A stretch of 64,000 nucleotides of DNA from Marinobacter sediminum. Its GTDB lineage: Bacteria > Pseudomonadota > Gammaproteobacteria > Pseudomonadales > Oleiphilaceae. The DNA lies in the NCBI RefSeq assembly GCF_023657445.1, contig NZ_JAGTWY010000001.1:2232001-2296000 (forward strand), written 5' to 3'. Below, piece after piece: positions 35,714 to 45,043 of the stretch. Below the pieces are notes generated by a model. That model saw only the letters and a list, made by a program, of their open reading frames with translations, had not been told where the DNA came from and ran no database searches. Position 1 is the first letter of the stretch. Every line of letters starts with the position of its first letter. Both the position numbers and the translations under genes were made by a program.

Positions 35714-36787
35714 ATGAAATTAATGAACCGAACCATCACCGCTACAGTTCTCTCCGCGCTATTTGTACTTGGCGCTTCATCCGCCCAGGCCGAGGAGGAC
35801 CGGAAACAGTTCTCTCTCGCATGGTCGATCTATGTTGGCTTTATGCCATGGGCCTATATGGATGAGTCCGGCATCATGGACAAGTGGGCCGACAAGTACG
35901 ACATTGAAGTCGATCTTGTTAAGGTCAACGACTACATCGAAGCCATCAACCTCTACACCGCCGGGGAGTTCGATGGGGCCACCATGACCAACATGGACAT
36001 GCTGACCATTCCGTCGGCATCAGGCGTTGATACCACCGCGCTGATCACCGGTGACTTTTCCGACGGCAATGATGCTGTTGTTCTGAAAGGCCGTGACAGC
36101 ATGGAAGACATCAAGGGTATGGATGTTTACCTGCTCGAGCTTTCCGTATCCCACTACGCACTGGCCCGCGCCCTGGAGATGGCCGGTCTGAGTGAGCGCG
36201 ACATCAACGTGGTCAACACCTCGGATGCCGACATTGCCACCGCTTTCACGACCGACGACGTGCAAGCTGCCACTCTCTGGAACCCACAACTCCAGACCGC
36301 AATGCAGGAACCCGATGCCGTCAAGGTATTCGACTCTACCCAGATCCCCGGTGAAATCCTCGACATCATGGGCGTTAACTCTGAAACCCTGAAGAAGTAT
36401 CCGGAGCTGGGCAAGGCGGTGACTGGAGCCTGGTTCGAGGCCATGAGCGTCATGCATGGCGACAGCGAGCAGGCCATCGCCGCCAAAACCTACATGGGCG
36501 ATGCGTCCGGAACCGATCTGGACGGCTTCGAATTGCAACTGGCCGCCACTCACATGTTCGAGACCCCTCAGGAGAAACTCGACTTCCTGACCACCAAGCG
36601 GGTGCGCGAAACCATGGACTTCGTGACCAAGTTCTCCTTCAAGCACGGGTTGCTGGGCGCCGGTGCCCAATCACCGGACGCCATCGGTATCGAGTTGCCT
36701 GATGGCTCCATCTGGGGCAACGAAGACAACGTCAAAATGCGCTTCGACCACCAGTTCGTAAAAATGGCGGCCGAAGGGAAGCTGTAA
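35714..36787 (+). CDS. ABC transporter periplasmic binding protein, urea-carboxylase-associated type
   Basis: A 357-residue exported protein with a Sec signal peptide (MKLMNRTITATVLSALFVLG, cleavage near AQA-EED). The mature part has SIYVGFMPWAYMDESGIMDKW and DGATMTNMDMLTIPSA, features of the nitrate/taurine-type binding proteins found beside urea carboxylase and guanidine genes. The ATG at 35714 follows CAGGAG; the longer frame to 35648 is not supported. No permease or ATPase gene is in the window. Context suggests a guanidino ligand. Confidence 0.88.
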   Translation: MKLMNRTITATVLSALFVLGASSAQAEEDRKQFSLAWSIYVGFMPWAYMDESGIMDKWADKYDIEVDLVKVNDYIEAINLYTAGEFDGATMTNMDMLTIPSASGVDTTALITGDFSDGNDAVVLKGRDSMEDIKGMDVYLLELSVSHYALARALEMAGLSERDINVVNTSDADIATAFTTDDVQAATLWNPQLQTAMQEPDAVKVFDSTQIPGEILDIMGVNSETLKKYPELGKAVTGAWFEAMSVMHGDSEQAIAAKTYMGDASGTDLDGFELQLAATHMFETPQEKLDFLTTKRVRETMDFVTKFSFKHGLLGAGAQSPDAIGIELPDGSIWGNEDNVKMRFDHQFVKMAAEGKL

Positions 36788-36790
36788 ACC

Positions 36791-37627
36791 ATGTATTCGG
36801 GCTACTACCAGCGCGCGGCCGACTTGGCCGGCGCTGACCCAGTTGTCTGGGAACGTCTGACCTGGAGCGGCTTGCAGCAGCTTCGCGAACAGGGTGAGGA
36901 ACTGGTTGTCCTGCCCGTGGGTGCGACCGAGCAGCATGGCCCCCATCTGCCGGTCTCAACCGACACGGCCATTGCCACCGCAGTCTGCGCCTATGGCTCG
37001 GCCCGGGCCCGTGTGCCGGTGTTGCCGACCCTGTCCTACGGGGTGTCGGTCGGACACACGGAACAATGGCCTGGCACGGTCTCCCTCCTGCACGAGACGC
37101 TCGCTCTGAGCGTCCGGGAGATGGTGGGCTGGCTGGTAGCCCAGGGCTGGCGCCGGATCATTCTGGTTAACTCGCATTTTGGTAACCACGCCACCTTGTC
37201 TGTGGCAGTGGACCGCCTGCGGTTCGACTACCGGGAACTCATCCAGATTGGCCTGGTAAATTCCTACGCCCTGACCCGGGAGATTGAAGACTATTTCACC
37301 TGCGACGGCGAGGACATCCACGCCAACCGGGCCGAAACCGACCTGATGCTGTACCTGGACCCGGAGGCCTGCGACATGGCATCCGTTCAGGACGATCCGG
37401 ATCGCACGGAGGGCACGGTATTCAGCTACCTGGTGCCGGCCACCAGCAAAAACGGCGTCACCGGACGACCCAGTGAAGGCACGGCCGAACGTGGACGAGA
37501 ACTGTTGCGGGAGATGGGAGAGGCTCTCACGTCGCTGCTGATAAAAGCCCGGACCGAGACTGCACCGCTCGAGACTCAGTCCGCCGGTCACCCCACCGTC
37601 TATCCCTTTTCGGGCAGTCGTCCCTGA
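36791..37627 (+). CDS. Creatininase-family amidohydrolase
   Basis: A 278-residue creatininase-family protein, 3 bases after the binding-protein stop. The metal site is visible: LPVGATEQHGPHLPVSTDT (about residues 40-58; Glu, His, Asp), LVNSHFGNHA (His), and NRAETDLMLYLDPE (Glu). Creatininase opens cyclic creatinine; other members hydrolyse formamides and similar amides. In a guanidine-regulated operon, hydrolysis of a cyclic or acylated guanidino compound is plausible but unproved. Confidence 0.9.
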   Translation: MYSGYYQRAADLAGADPVVWERLTWSGLQQLREQGEELVVLPVGATEQHGPHLPVSTDTAIATAVCAYGSARARVPVLPTLSYGVSVGHTEQWPGTVSLLHETLALSVREMVGWLVAQGWRRIILVNSHFGNHATLSVAVDRLRFDYRELIQIGLVNSYALTREIEDYFTCDGEDIHANRAETDLMLYLDPEACDMASVQDDPDRTEGTVFSYLVPATSKNGVTGRPSEGTAERGRELLREMGEALTSLLIKARTETAPLETQSAGHPTVYPFSGSRP

Positions 37628-37656
37628 CGCTGCCCACCTGATACTGGAATAATCCC

Positions 37657-39102
37657 ATGTCTGAAAGTTCGCCTAAGAACCGTTTGATCGACGCCGGCAG
37701 CCCGTCTCCCGGTGTCGGTCCCGATCTGGAAATCGATCACGGCCGTGTCGCGGCCATGAAAAAGACCTTGATGGACGCTGGTGTGCAGTACTGCTACGCC
37801 TCCTTCGTCGATGTGCATGGCGTTCCCAAAGCCAAATGCACGCCCATCGAAAAATTCGAGAAGATGTGTGCCGGCTCTGAGTTGTTCACCGTCGGCGCCC
37901 TGGAAGGTATGGGGCTGACCGGCCCCCAGGAAGACGAGTGCGCAGCAGTGCCGGACCTGGATACCTGCACCATCTTCCCCTGGGACAAAACCCAGGCCTG
38001 GTTCACGGGTGAGCTCTACTATCATGGCAAGCCCTATCCGAATGACAGCCGCAGTATTCTCAAGCGCATGGTTGCGAAGGCGGAGGCGCGCGGGTACCGC
38101 GTGAATCTGGGTATCGAACCCGAGTTCTACCTTCTTCGCCGGGATGAAGACGGCAACCTGACGCCACTCGGTTCAGACTTCAAGGGCGTCTGCCCGGCTT
38201 ACGACCTGAATCAAACCACGGAAGTGCTCGATACGCTGAATCAACTCGCCCAGTATATGGACGAGTTGGGCTGGAACCTCTACTCCTTCGATCAGGAAGG
38301 CGGCCGGGGCCAGTACGAGTTCGATTTTGGTTACACCGATGTACTCTCCAGCAGTGATCAGTTGATCTTTCTGAGGCTGATGCTCAAGCGGCTGGCCCAT
38401 GACAATGATGCCGTGGCCACGTTTATGCCCAAGCCATTTGCCGATGACTTCCGCAGCGGCGCGCATTTCAATATCTCACTGGAGGAAATCGAGACCGGCA
38501 AGAACATCTTTGCGCCCGGCCCGGACGGCCCCGGCGAGCTCGGCGAGCGTTACGGACTGAGCTTCGCCGACAAGGCCCTGCACTTTACCGCCGGCCTGCT
38601 CAAACACGCACCGGCACTGACCGCGCTGACCTGCCCCACCTACAACAGCTATCAGGGCCTGATTGCCCAGGGCGATATGGCCGATATGAGCTGGGCACCG
38701 GTGCTGATGTCCTATGGCCAGAACAACCGCTCGGCCATGTTGCGACTGCCGGCCAACCGCTACTGTGTTGAGAACCGCGTGCCGGACATGAGCTGCAACC
38801 CCTATCTGGCGGCTGCATTTCACATTGCCGCTGGCCTTGAGGGTATCGATCAGGCCATGGACCCCGGAGCGCCGCACAACGAGAACGCCTACACCCTGGG
38901 CAACACACTGCGGGAAAAACGCCAGCACCTGCTGCCCCGTACTTTGCTTCATGCCCTGGAAGCCTTCGATGACGATCCGCTCGTGGAAGAGATTTTCGGC
39001 GACTTCAAGGAGATTTACCTGAAGCAAAAACTGGGTGAATGGGAGTCCGCGTTCTACACCATCAACGAGGAACACCGGGAACAGAAGCTGACGCACATCT
39101 GA
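37657..39102 (+). CDS. Type III glutamine synthetase-like ligase (GlnT/GMAS family)
   Basis: A 481-residue glutamine-synthetase-fold ligase of the GlnT type, which includes gamma-glutamylmethylamide synthetase. Motifs include VNLGIEPEFYLLRRDEDG, DQEGGRGQYEFDFGYTDVL, GAHFNISL and NNRSAMLRLPANRYCVENRVPD. It should join an amine to glutamate using ATP. As it lies in a riboswitch operon rather than with glnK or amtB, the amine may be a catabolic product such as methylamine or ammonia. It lies 29 bases after the creatininase gene. Confidence 0.88.
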   Translation: MSESSPKNRLIDAGSPSPGVGPDLEIDHGRVAAMKKTLMDAGVQYCYASFVDVHGVPKAKCTPIEKFEKMCAGSELFTVGALEGMGLTGPQEDECAAVPDLDTCTIFPWDKTQAWFTGELYYHGKPYPNDSRSILKRMVAKAEARGYRVNLGIEPEFYLLRRDEDGNLTPLGSDFKGVCPAYDLNQTTEVLDTLNQLAQYMDELGWNLYSFDQEGGRGQYEFDFGYTDVLSSSDQLIFLRLMLKRLAHDNDAVATFMPKPFADDFRSGAHFNISLEEIETGKNIFAPGPDGPGELGERYGLSFADKALHFTAGLLKHAPALTALTCPTYNSYQGLIAQGDMADMSWAPVLMSYGQNNRSAMLRLPANRYCVENRVPDMSCNPYLAAAFHIAAGLEGIDQAMDPGAPHNENAYTLGNTLREKRQHLLPRTLLHALEAFDDDPLVEEIFGDFKEIYLKQKLGEWESAFYTINEEHREQKLTHI

Positions 39103-39129
39103 TCCAATAAACCTGGCGGAACACTATTC

Positions 39130-40017
39130 ATGTCCTCAACCATAGCCACCGAAAACTGGCACAACTGGGAAGCGTTCTATCAGGCCCAGCGGGAGACCGA
39201 GCTGCCCGCTGGTTCTGTGGCCCATGTTCCGGTGAAGATTCGCTATATCGATGCTGGCACAGCCAACGACAAAACCGTCGTTCTGCTACACGGCATCCCC
39301 ACCTGGGGCTACCTGTTTCACGAGGCCATCCCGGCTCTGGTGGATGCCGGGTTCAGGGTGATTGCTCCCGACCTTCTGGGCCATGGCTTTTCCGACCGGC
39401 GCGACTGCTTTGACCGCTCCTTTCAGGATCAGGCGCGCATGGTCGTGGCGCTGCTCTCGGACCTGGGGCTCACCAGTGTCGACCTGGTGGGGCATGACAC
39501 CGGCGGGGCTGCAGGTCTGATCCTGGCCATAGAGCACCGCCACCTGATCGACCGGCTGGTGATCTGCAATTCGGTCTGTTACGACCGCTTTGACGATGAC
39601 ATGCTCGACTTCGGCCATCCCATGCGCTGGAAGCCACGGCCAGTCTCAGACCTGATGGAAGCTCTGGAGGAAAGCCTCGCGATGGGCTTATCGGATTCAA
39701 CCCGGCTGACCCCGGAATTCCGCGCCGGCATCCTGGCGCCCTGGTCCAGCGAAGAAGGTAAGCTCAGCCTGATCCGCAATGCCTCTGCGCTTAATGCCAA
39801 CCAGACCATGGCACTGGTGGATCGCCACGGCACCATCGAAGCGCCCACCCTCGTGCTCTGGGGCATGGATGACCCCTGGCAGAGCGCCGAGGACGGCCAG
39901 CAACTGGCCCGGGAGATTCCCGGCGCACGATTTCAGGCGGTCAATGGTGCATCCCACTGGTTGCCGCAGGATGCGCCTGACGCCTTCAACACAGCCGTGA
40001 TGAATTTTCTGATGTGA
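39130..40017 (+). CDS. Haloalkane dehalogenase-like alpha/beta hydrolase
   Basis: A 295-residue alpha/beta hydrolase. The oxyanion motif HGIPTWGYLFHE and the nucleophile elbow VGHDTGGAAG (Asp nucleophile) are present, with the acid in LWGMDDPWQ and the catalytic His in GASHWLPQDAP. An Asp nucleophile places it in the epoxide hydrolase/haloalkane dehalogenase group. It lies 27 bases after the ligase gene in the riboswitch operon. Its substrate is unknown. Confidence 0.85.
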   Translation: MSSTIATENWHNWEAFYQAQRETELPAGSVAHVPVKIRYIDAGTANDKTVVLLHGIPTWGYLFHEAIPALVDAGFRVIAPDLLGHGFSDRRDCFDRSFQDQARMVVALLSDLGLTSVDLVGHDTGGAAGLILAIEHRHLIDRLVICNSVCYDRFDDDMLDFGHPMRWKPRPVSDLMEALEESLAMGLSDSTRLTPEFRAGILAPWSSEEGKLSLIRNASALNANQTMALVDRHGTIEAPTLVLWGMDDPWQSAEDGQQLAREIPGARFQAVNGASHWLPQDAPDAFNTAVMNFLM

Positions 40018-40026
40018 GGAGCAAAA

Positions 40027-40788
40027 ATGCGCATTGCCGACCGATGGTTTGAAACAAAACGCGTAGACGATCGAATCACATTACTATGGGAGCCCCACGT
40101 TGCCCGACTGGACCAGTGCAACATGTGGCACGTTCGCGGCCGCGATGCGGACCTTTTGGTGGACGCGGGAATGGGTATCAGCAGTCTGAAAGAGGCGATG
40201 GCCGAACTTCTAGATAAGCCGCTCATTGCTGTTGCAACGCACAGTCACACAGACCATGTGGGCAGCCTGCATGAATTCGATCATCGCCTTATTCACCCGC
40301 TGGAAGCCGAACAGTTAAACCAGCCGGACACCTTTCCCGTGCTCTGCAGCTGCCATTGGCCAGCCGGCCTGCGCGAGTCTATCCAAAGCCAGGGTTATGA
40401 AGTGCCGGATCTCATGATCGACGCATACCCCCACGAAGGCTTCGATCCCATGGCCTTTAGCGCAACAAAGACCGAGCCGACCAAACTTATCGATGAAGGC
40501 GACGTGCTGGATCTCGGCAACAGTGCCTTTGAAGTCCTGCACCTGCCAGGACACTCCCCTGGCAGCATCGGCCTGTGGGAGAAAGCCACCGGAACCCTGT
40601 TTTCCGGTGACGCGATCTACGACGGCCCATTGCTGGATGACATCGAGGGCGCCGACCGGCAGGCATACAGAAGAACCATGGAACGATTGCGGAAACTCCC
40701 CGTCAACGTGGTTCACGGCGGCCACGATCCCAGCTTTGGCAAGGCGCGCCTGCAGGAACTGGTTGATCAGTACCTGCATAGCCGCTGA
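40027..40788 (+). CDS. Metallo-beta-lactamase-fold hydrolase
   Basis: A 253-residue MBL-fold protein. The metal motif HSHTDHVG (HxHxDH), the later HLPGHSPGS and GDAIYDG segments, and HGGHDPSFG near the C-terminus fit a two-zinc hydrolase. It is 9 bases after the alpha/beta hydrolase and is the last plus-strand gene of the operon. Relatives hydrolyse lactones, thioesters or amides. Substrate unknown. Confidence 0.88.
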   Translation: MRIADRWFETKRVDDRITLLWEPHVARLDQCNMWHVRGRDADLLVDAGMGISSLKEAMAELLDKPLIAVATHSHTDHVGSLHEFDHRLIHPLEAEQLNQPDTFPVLCSCHWPAGLRESIQSQGYEVPDLMIDAYPHEGFDPMAFSATKTEPTKLIDEGDVLDLGNSAFEVLHLPGHSPGSIGLWEKATGTLFSGDAIYDGPLLDDIEGADRQAYRRTMERLRKLPVNVVHGGHDPSFGKARLQELVDQYLHSR

Positions 40789-40792
40789 AACG

Positions 40793-40810
40793 GCCGGTCA
40801 GTTGACCGGC
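40793..40810. terminator. Hairpin at the convergent end of the guanidine operon
   Basis: GCCGGTC-AGTT-GACCGGC is a perfect 7-bp stem lying between the MBL stop and the end of the convergent lipoprotein gene. There is no T tract, so it is a weak terminator at best. Confidence 0.45.
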
Positions 40811-41106
40811 TGACAACCACGAACGGCGAGCGCAATATTTGCACTGGCCTTGATCTGTTCGTAGTACTTGGACGCCGAGTTGACACCCATCTCGGCATAG
40901 CTGCCAGCAGCGGGACTTACGAGCCTGCTCAGCTGCGCCAATGCATCCGCAGATTGCCGGTCCCGCTGATACGCATCAAACGCCTGGTAAATCTCACTGC
41001 AGGTGACACCATCACCGTCCGTCGCTGCGGAGCTCATGTAGGTGGATGTCTGGCAGCCAGACAGGAGTGTGGCAGTTGCAATGACAAACAGAAAAGAACA
41101 CTTCAC
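40798..41106 (-). CDS. Small hypothetical lipoprotein
   Basis: A lipoprotein of about 102 residues. The N-terminus MKCSFLFVIATATLLSGCQ has a clear lipobox (LLSGC). The mature part has two further cysteines (VTCSEIY and VRGCQPVN) that may form a disulfide. It probably sits in the outer membrane. Start is uncertain: the GTG at 41106, 10 bases after GGAG, gives the best signal peptide; TTG codons at 41112 and 41115 are alternatives. Family unknown. Confidence 0.72.
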   Translation of the reverse strand: MKCSFLFVIATATLLSGCQTSTYMSSAATDGDGVTCSEIYQAFDAYQRDRQSADALAQLSRLVSPAAGSYAEMGVNSASKYYEQIKASANIALAVRGCQPVN

Positions 41107-41240
41107 AGGCAACAATCTCCAGGATTAAAACAACAAGGATAAGCTTTTCAGAATACTACCAGTCTCAGCACCGCGCATGCCCGACAATTCCGGGAATTGC
41201 CGGTGATTGGCACTGGCATTGTGGCCAGTGTGATCACTAC

Positions 41241-43343
41241 TCAGGCTGATTGACTACGCCCCACGCCTCCATGCCGGGGGCTTTCGCCTATTGCCTCGGC
41301 CGCCGTTCGCGCGGTCCTCTCAAACGTCAGGGCCAGCCGTTCGAACATCCCCTCAATAATGACCGTTTTCTGATCCGGTTCCCTGTAAGCATGAATTGCC
41401 TGAAGCAGCCTGGCACTGGCCTCCCGGAACACCGGGTTGACCTCACCCCGGGAGCTCATCAGGTAGGTGTCCGCCAGGGCCTGCTGCCACTCCTGCAGAA
41501 GTGCATCAACCGCCGGGCTGCGATGATCCTGGATCAGCTTGCGCAGGCGAATGGACAGGTGCCCGATGTTGAGCCCGGTGAAACCAAGATCCGTCATATA
41601 ACGATCGCTGCGCCCGGAACTCTGATCATAATTGGCGAGCCGCAGCAGGCGCTCACCCATACGACCATTGAACCAGCTTTCCGGCCTCTCGTGATCGTCA
41701 ATCGCCGTCAGATCGCGGGCCGTCGATGTCAGCAGACGACGCTGCATAAACCGGCTGTCCGGCGGGGTAATGAGTTTGAACACCCAATAGAGAATACTGA
41801 GTCCAACAAACAGGCCCAGCGCAATATTAACCGCGTTCTCGGCATCGAATGTCATGCTGTTGCTGGGCTGCGTGATCAGGGTGAAGGGAATACAGAAGCC
41901 CAGACCGTAAGGCAACGTGGGACGACTGGCGAGGGCGAGCAAGCCGATGAAATAAGGCCCTGCCAGAATTAGAACCAGGAGCTCAAAATCACCGCTACTT
42001 TGCGATAATAGCCCCAGCCCGAAGAACAGGGCTACAGGAATGGCCACCGTCGCGCCGACGAGCACCCGGCGCATAATAAGCGTCAGCGCAGCCAGCGAGA
42101 ACCGGGCGAACATCACGGAAAACACAACGGGCATGATCATGATCATCAAGGCCGCCGCGCTCGCCGTCTGGACCCAGATCACTGCCCCGATCATAAACAT
42201 CATGGCCGTACGAAAGCCATTGATCAGGGCGACCAAAGGATCACGGTGGGTTTCCAGCTTGGATGCCTTGAGCAGCGTCCGGTCGCGACTCTCCAGCGCG
42301 TTATAAGCCCGTAGTACCACTACCAGATCGCCTACCAGTTCCAGTGCTGTTTTGGTCAGGCGGGTGACAATGGCGGACTCATTGGTGTATCCGGCCCGCT
42401 GATCCAGCAGGGACCGCCGCAGCGCATGGGCAAGGCGGTAACCCTCCTCGTAGCTGTTGGCTTCCGCGATTTCCCTGAAGTAGCGGCGCATCTGGCTCAA
42501 CACCTCACTGAAGGCGGGTGACACCAGATTTTCATGATTCCGGTGAAAGCGCCCCATAATCTGGGTAACCGCCAGCAGCGACATCACTCTATTACACAAC
42601 AAATTGGCCGCCCTGCTACGGCCAGGGCCTTCCGGGCCTTCATAGGTGACGGCGCTGGAGTCGTCATTGAGCGCCACCAGGTTTTCGAGAATCTCGTCAG
42701 CGTGCTGGTGGCGCTGCTCGTGGGAACTGCCTGGCTCCAGCTCCAGGGTGAGGTATTCCAGCGTTTTGTTGATCACCATGCGGGCATTCACCCGCAGGCC
42801 ATCCTTTACCGTCACCGGCCATAGCAAACGGCTGACGAGCATGGCGCAAACAGAACCGGTCGCGATCTCGCTGATCCGGGCCTGGGCGATGGCAAAAACC
42901 GACTGGCTGCTGGTTGTGCTGGCATCCGCCATCACCAGAATAACGACCAACCCTGCAGTCATCCCGGCCATTGCGAAGGCGTAGATATAGTTGTTGTTGT
43001 GAACCATGGAAGAGGCCGCCGAGTTCAGGCCGACCCACAGGGTTAAAAAGCCCAGTGCCAGAAGGGGGTAAGGGGTCAGGAACGCCAGCACCAGAATACC
43101 GAAGCCGCCTCCAATCACCGAACCCGCAATCTGGCACAACGCCTTTTCGATCACCAGCCCGCTTTCGGGGCGAAGCTGAAGAAAGACCGCCGAAACCACC
43201 GCCCAATAGGGGCGGTCAAGTTGCAGAAACATCGACACCAACAACGCCAGCGCCATAGAAATCACGCCTTTGATGGCAAAGATCAAGGCGTACCGGCCAG
43301 GCATCAGGAGTTGTGGCAGTAACGGATGGGGAGGCATAGGCAC
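41241..43343 (-). CDS. FUSC/AaeB-family efflux transporter
   Basis: A 700-residue inner-membrane protein with two membrane blocks (about residues 14-165 and 370-520) separated by a cytoplasmic domain, the FUSC layout. RPYWAVVSAVFLQLRPESG and VGLNSAASSMVHNNNYIYAF mark the first block. AaeB, a characterised member, exports p-hydroxybenzoate and other aromatic acids. It is the last gene of a three-gene set with HlyD and DUF1656 proteins, spaced by 7 and 9 bases. Confidence 0.88.
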   Translation of the reverse strand: MPMPPHPLLPQLLMPGRYALIFAIKGVISMALALLVSMFLQLDRPYWAVVSAVFLQLRPESGLVIEKALCQIAGSVIGGGFGILVLAFLTPYPLLALGFLTLWVGLNSAASSMVHNNNYIYAFAMAGMTAGLVVILVMADASTTSSQSVFAIAQARISEIATGSVCAMLVSRLLWPVTVKDGLRVNARMVINKTLEYLTLELEPGSSHEQRHQHADEILENLVALNDDSSAVTYEGPEGPGRSRAANLLCNRVMSLLAVTQIMGRFHRNHENLVSPAFSEVLSQMRRYFREIAEANSYEEGYRLAHALRRSLLDQRAGYTNESAIVTRLTKTALELVGDLVVVLRAYNALESRDRTLLKASKLETHRDPLVALINGFRTAMMFMIGAVIWVQTASAAALMIMIMPVVFSVMFARFSLAALTLIMRRVLVGATVAIPVALFFGLGLLSQSSGDFELLVLILAGPYFIGLLALASRPTLPYGLGFCIPFTLITQPSNSMTFDAENAVNIALGLFVGLSILYWVFKLITPPDSRFMQRRLLTSTARDLTAIDDHERPESWFNGRMGERLLRLANYDQSSGRSDRYMTDLGFTGLNIGHLSIRLRKLIQDHRSPAVDALLQEWQQALADTYLMSSRGEVNPVFREASARLLQAIHAYREPDQKTVIIEGMFERLALTFERTARTAAEAIGESPRHGGVGRSQSA

Positions 43344-43350
43344 TGGCCCG

Positions 43351-44211
43351 CTACTCGGCGTCCAGATAAATCGAAACCGTCATCCCGGCACTCAGATGTA
43401 TATCCTCAGGCACTGAGTCCAGCCTAATATCCACCGGAATCCGCTGAGCCAGACGCACCCAGTTGAATGTCTGTTGCACCTGGGGAAGCATCTGCTCGTT
43501 GCTGCTGGTGTTGGTATCGGCAATCCCGCGGGCGATGCTGACGACCTCGCCGGTAAGCTCACGGCCCCCGCCCATCAGCGTCATCCGGGCAGACTGCCCC
43601 ACATGAACCAGCTGCAGCTTGGTTTCTTCAAAGTACCCGGTGACATAAAACGAATCGTCTTTCACCAGCGACAGTACCGCCGCCCCCTGGGTGACGTAAT
43701 TGCCCTGGCGCAGATGGAGATTGCTGATGGTACCGTCTTCCGGCGCCACTACTTGCGTGCGTTCCAGATCAATTCGTGCCGTCGCCAGTGCTGCCCTGGC
43801 GAGTTCATAACTGGCCTTCGCAGACTCCATGTTAATGCGGTAGGTTACCTGATCTTCCTCACTGATGGCCGGGCTGTCAGACAGTCCCTGCCGGCGCTGA
43901 TATTGGTGCGTGGCCAGTTCCCAGGCGCTGCGTTCTTGCGCCACCTTGGCCTCGGCCTCCGCAAGCGCAGCCTTATAGCGCGTATCATCGATGGTAAAGA
44001 GGAGCTCTCCCTGGCTCACAGCCTGGTGGTTCTCCACGTTAAATTGCGTGACCCAGCCGGAAACGTCCGGCGCAACCGTGATCACCTCGGCGCGTATCCG
44101 CCCATCGCGGGTCCAGGGCGAGTACAGGTAATAGTTCCAGACCCAACTACCGGCAACAATCGCAACCGCAACCACCAGCAACGTAATACCTACACGCAGT
44201 AGCTTTGCCAT
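43351..44211 (-). CDS. HlyD/AaeA-family periplasmic adaptor protein
   Basis: A 286-residue adaptor with an N-terminal membrane anchor (about residues 7-30), a split biotinyl-lipoyl domain (APDVSGWVTQFNVENHQAVSQGELL and VAPEDGTISNLHLRQGNYVTQGA) and an alpha-hairpin between (about 75-145). It bridges the inner-membrane FUSC pump to the outer membrane. It lies 7 bases before the FUSC gene. Confidence 0.9.
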   Translation of the reverse strand: MAKLLRVGITLLVVAVAIVAGSWVWNYYLYSPWTRDGRIRAEVITVAPDVSGWVTQFNVENHQAVSQGELLFTIDDTRYKAALAEAEAKVAQERSAWELATHQYQRRQGLSDSPAISEEDQVTYRINMESAKASYELARAALATARIDLERTQVVAPEDGTISNLHLRQGNYVTQGAAVLSLVKDDSFYVTGYFEETKLQLVHVGQSARMTLMGGGRELTGEVVSIARGIADTNTSSNEQMLPQVQQTFNWVRLAQRIPVDIRLDSVPEDIHLSAGMTVSIYLDAE

Positions 44212-44220
44212 CAGGCTTTC

Positions 44221-44421
44221 CTAATCTCCAAACAGGTAAATAATCACCGCCAGGTAGCACACGAACACGGCAACATCGAACCAGGCTTCCTTCCAGATGT
44301 AACGACGCAGACCCAGGTAATGCGTAGCCAGCCGGGTGACGGCAGTCAAAATAAACGCCATCGGCATCAGCACCACCAATGGACTGAACAGTATTCCGCC
44401 AAAACCCAGCTCGTGAAGCAT
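44221..44421 (-). CDS. DUF1656 family (AaeX-like) small membrane protein
   Basis: A 66-residue protein with two membrane helices. MLHELGFGGILFSPLVVLMP is the typical start of DUF1656 proteins, and the sequence ends LAVIIYLFGD. It forms the first gene of the aae-type efflux set. Function within the pump is unknown. Confidence 0.88.
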   Translation of the reverse strand: MLHELGFGGILFSPLVVLMPMAFILTAVTRLATHYLGLRRYIWKEAWFDVAVFVCYLAVIIYLFGD

Positions 44422-44599
44422 GCATTCCTTGTTGTCAGATGGTGACTTGACGAATCAAGATGTTGAAAGAAAGGATAGTCAAATTGGCAGCATACCGGGG
44501 AAAACTTCCGTATCCCCCTTACAATCGGCATTTTCTGACGACCACTGAGGCTGCAAGACCCCGGACTGTTTCTCTAACCGGTGGCAGGCCAGACAGTAG

Positions 44600-45031
44600 C
44601 TATTTCGCCATGTGCCCCACATAGGCTGAGGTAAAGGCTGTCTCCTGAAACACCTTCAAACCGGTCTCGGCAAAAGGGATGGGCAGCGGGTTTGCGGCCA
44701 GCGTGGACTTGATGAGCGCCGGCGAGATCAGGGCAACATCCAGTTCGATACCGGAAATGAGCTGAATGGCTGCCTCCAGCTTGAAACTGATAGCGCCACC
44801 GGCAAACTTTCCTTTCGGCATCCGTTCCTTGATCACGACCTTTTTAACGCCGTATTCGGCCATCAGTTCGGCAAAAGATGCCTGAAACTGCAACAGGTCT
44901 TCACGTGTGTGATTCTTCTTGAGTGACAGCTTGCGTACCTTGCACTCCGGGAGACTGAACTGGCCCTGATCCAGGTTCAGCAAACACACAACGGCATCGC
45001 TGCCGGTCAGTTCAACACCGCAAATGATCAT
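44600..45031 (-). CDS. DUF3010 family protein
   Basis: A 143-residue soluble protein beginning MIICGVELTGSDAVVCLL, with KVVIKERMPKGKFAGGAISFKLEAAIQL in the middle, the pattern of DUF3010. The N-terminal strand pair and acidic residue resemble RNase H-like folds, but function is unknown. It is 12 bases downstream of the SEC-C protein gene and may share its transcript. Confidence 0.82.
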   Translation of the reverse strand: MIICGVELTGSDAVVCLLNLDQGQFSLPECKVRKLSLKKNHTREDLLQFQASFAELMAEYGVKKVVIKERMPKGKFAGGAISFKLEAAIQLISGIELDVALISPALIKSTLAANPLPIPFAETGLKVFQETAFTSAYVGHMAK

Positions 45032-45043
45032 GTAAATGCCTCT

